This document shows positions 14,268-17,030 of a stretch of 17,030 nucleotides of DNA, in pieces. The position numbers were made by a program, and so were the translations under genes. The DNA is taken from positions 1 to 17,030 of the forward strand of contig CBDDRG010000092.1 in assembly GCA_965232975.1 (NCBI GenBank). The letters are read 5' to 3'. Source of the DNA: CBDDRG01 sp965232975 (lineage in GTDB: Bacteria > Pseudomonadota > Gammaproteobacteria > Pseudomonadales > Porticoccaceae). Each line of letters starts with the position of its first letter. The first letter of the stretch is position 1. The notes below the pieces were generated by a model. It did no database searches. It was given only the letters and a program-made list of their open reading frames with translations, and was not told the origin of the DNA.

Positions 14268-15418
14268 GCAACTACAGCATTTTCACCTCTGAATCCGTGT
14301 CCGAGGGCCACCCCGACAAGCTGGCGGACCAGATTTCAGACGCCGTGCTCGATGCCATGCTGCGCGACGACCCCGAGTCCCGCGTCGCCGTCGAGACCAT
14401 GGTCAAGACCGGCATGGCGGTGATCGCCGGCGAGGTGCGCACCAGCACCTATGTCGATCTCGAAGCCATCGTGCGCCAGGTCATTCTGGATGTCGGCTAC
14501 AACAGCTCCGAACTCGGCTTCGATGGCGCCTCCTGCGCGGTGCTGAACGGCATCGGCAAACAGTCCGGCGACATCGCCATGGGCGTTGACGAGGGCGACG
14601 ACAAGGAGCAGGGCGCCGGCGATCAGGGGCTGATGTTCGGCTACGCCACCAATGAAACCGAGGTGCTGATGCCGGCGCCGATCTACTATGCGCACCGCCT
14701 CGTCGAGCGCCAGGCCCATTTGCGCAAGCACCGCGTGCTGCCCTGGCTGCGCCCGGACGCCAAGAGCCAGGTCACGCTGCGCTATGAAAACGGAATGCCG
14801 GTGGCGGTTGACGCCGTGGTGCTGTCGACCCAGCACGGCCCCGATATCGGCCGCGCCGACCTGGTCGAAGCGGTGATGGAAGAGATTATCCGCCCGGTGC
14901 TGCCCGCCGAATGGCTGCACAAGGGTACCAAGTACCACATCAACCCGACCGGCCAGTTCATCATCGGCGGCCCCATGGGCGACTGCGGCCTGACCGGGCG
15001 CAAGATCATCGTCGATACCTACGGCGGCATGGCCCACCACGGTGGCGGTGCGTTCTCCGGCAAGGATCCTTCAAAGGTCGATCGCTCGGCCGCCTACGCC
15101 GGCCGCTACGTGGCCAAGAATCTGGTTGCCGCCGGCCTCGCCGACCGCTGCGAGATCCAGGTGTCCTATGCCATCGGCGTGGCTGAACCGACGTCCATTT
15201 CGGTCAACACCTTCGGCACCGGCAAGCTGGCGGACGACGCCATAGTCGCGCTGGTGCGCGAGCATTTCGACCTGCGCCCCAAGGGCTTGATCGCAATGCT
15301 CGACCTGAAGCGGCCGATCTACCAGCAGACCGCGTCCTACGGCCACTTCGGCCGCGAGCTGCCCAACTTCACCTGGGAACGCACCGACAAGGCAGCCGCG
15401 CTGCGCGCCGCGCTCTGA
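14264..15418 (+). CDS. metK: S-adenosylmethionine synthetase
   Basis: A 384-residue methionine adenosyltransferase, normal length. It makes S-adenosylmethionine from methionine and ATP, releasing phosphate and pyrophosphate, as a tetramer with magnesium and potassium. Signatures are SEGHPDKLADQISDAVLD (catalytic H16), the hexapeptide-type motif GAGDQGLMFGYA (117-128), and the glycine-rich P-loop GGGAFSGKDPSKVDRSAAY (260-278). The start is ATG 14264 with AAGGAG 7 bases upstream. It overlaps the sahR stop by four bases (ATGA), so the regulator and enzyme are translated from one message. SAM is the precursor of the regulator's likely ligand, which gives a feedback loop. The gene is 60 bases ahead of ahcY on the same strand. 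Confidence 0.98.
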   Translation: MSNYSIFTSESVSEGHPDKLADQISDAVLDAMLRDDPESRVAVETMVKTGMAVIAGEVRTSTYVDLEAIVRQVILDVGYNSSELGFDGASCAVLNGIGKQSGDIAMGVDEGDDKEQGAGDQGLMFGYATNETEVLMPAPIYYAHRLVERQAHLRKHRVLPWLRPDAKSQVTLRYENGMPVAVDAVVLSTQHGPDIGRADLVEAVMEEIIRPVLPAEWLHKGTKYHINPTGQFIIGGPMGDCGLTGRKIIVDTYGGMAHHGGGAFSGKDPSKVDRSAAYAGRYVAKNLVAAGLADRCEIQVSYAIGVAEPTSISVNTFGTGKLADDAIVALVREHFDLRPKGLIAMLDLKRPIYQQTASYGHFGRELPNFTWERTDKAAALRAAL

Positions 15419-15478
15419 GCCGAGCGCAATCTGCTCCGCCCAGCAATCGAATGATCAGAACTACCAAGGATTGACACC

Positions 15479-16885
<1,407 letters not shown>

Positions 16886-16913
16886 GTCAAAGTCCTGAGC
16901 AAGGCCTTCCTAG

Positions 16914-17030
16914 GAGCCTGTCGGACTTGAGCGTCCGTAGCGAGGGAAAGTCCGATTTGAGGCAGATTTTGGGCAAATTTGCTGCGAATAATGGGATTAC
17001 GCAACAAAAATTTGCGCAAAATCTGCCTCA
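16914..17030. repeat. Palindromic MITE-like repeat, copy 2 (cut by window end)
   Basis: It begins with the terminal motif GAGCCTGTCGGACTTG (16914-16929), identical to the left end of copy 1 at 7080-7095. It then matches the complement of copy 1 through GGCAGATTTTGGGCAAAT and on to AAAATTTGCGCAAAAT. It contains a strong inner hairpin: TGAGGCAGATTTTGGGCAAA (from 16958) pairs with the end segment (17005-17030), which closes in AAAATCTGCCTCA, with a single mismatch over some 20 base pairs and a 23-base loop. By comparison with copy 1, about 45 bases, including the outer right end, lie beyond the window. It starts 28 bases after the ahcY stop and could act as a transcript-end structure for the SAM-cycle operon. 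Confidence 0.85.

Noticed and set aside
15419..15478. Possible SahR operator or SAM/SAH riboswitch before ahcY.
   Set aside because: The 60-base gap has no palindrome like 13157-13176 and is too short and unstructured for a known riboswitch.

Overview
This is a GC-rich window from a proteobacterium, most likely a gammaproteobacterium. The gene orders rpoZ-spoT-ridA, tkt-epd-pgk-fba and (divergent from tkt) an ArsR-methyltransferase regulator followed by metK are the kind seen in Pseudomonas-like gammaproteobacteria. The species cannot be named from the sequence alone. Coding density is high. I see no tRNA, rRNA, CRISPR array, intact insertion sequence or phage gene.

Left part (1-4535), mostly accessory. 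A short non-coding edge with small hairpins is followed by an orphan ParA/MinD-like ATPase (+). Convergent to it is a RIO1-type kinase (-). Directly upstream of the kinase, on the same strand, is an unusual 33-residue lysine-rich small protein whose leader carries three 13-bp tandem repeats. Next come a type I Baeyer-Villiger flavin monooxygenase and a SAM-dependent methyltransferase, both (+) and probably co-transcribed.

Middle part (4536-13038), one long run on the minus strand read from right to left: tkt, epd, pgk, fba, rpoZ, spoT, ridA. The first four are central carbon metabolism (pentose-phosphate, Calvin-type and glycolytic interconversions, and erythrose-4-phosphate oxidation towards PLP). 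The last three are the RNA polymerase omega subunit, the (p)ppGpp synthetase/hydrolase and the enamine/imine deaminase RidA. Two conserved blocks are joined between fba and rpoZ, where gmk is often found. Almost the whole rpoZ-spoT gap is filled by a 160-bp palindromic repeat element.

Right part (13039-17030), the SAM cycle on the plus strand: an ArsR-family regulator fused to a methyltransferase-like SAM/SAH-binding domain (SahR-like), metK (ATGA overlap) and ahcY. MetK makes SAM, methyltransferases turn it into SAH, and AhcY hydrolyses SAH. The regulator plausibly senses SAH or SAM and controls its own promoter through a palindrome overlapping its -35 box, which lies between the divergent tkt and sahR promoters. 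The window ends inside a second copy of the same palindromic repeat, downstream of ahcY.

The best leads for something undescribed are the RIO1 kinase plus lysine-rich microprotein pair and the palindromic repeat family. The rest is recognisable housekeeping.
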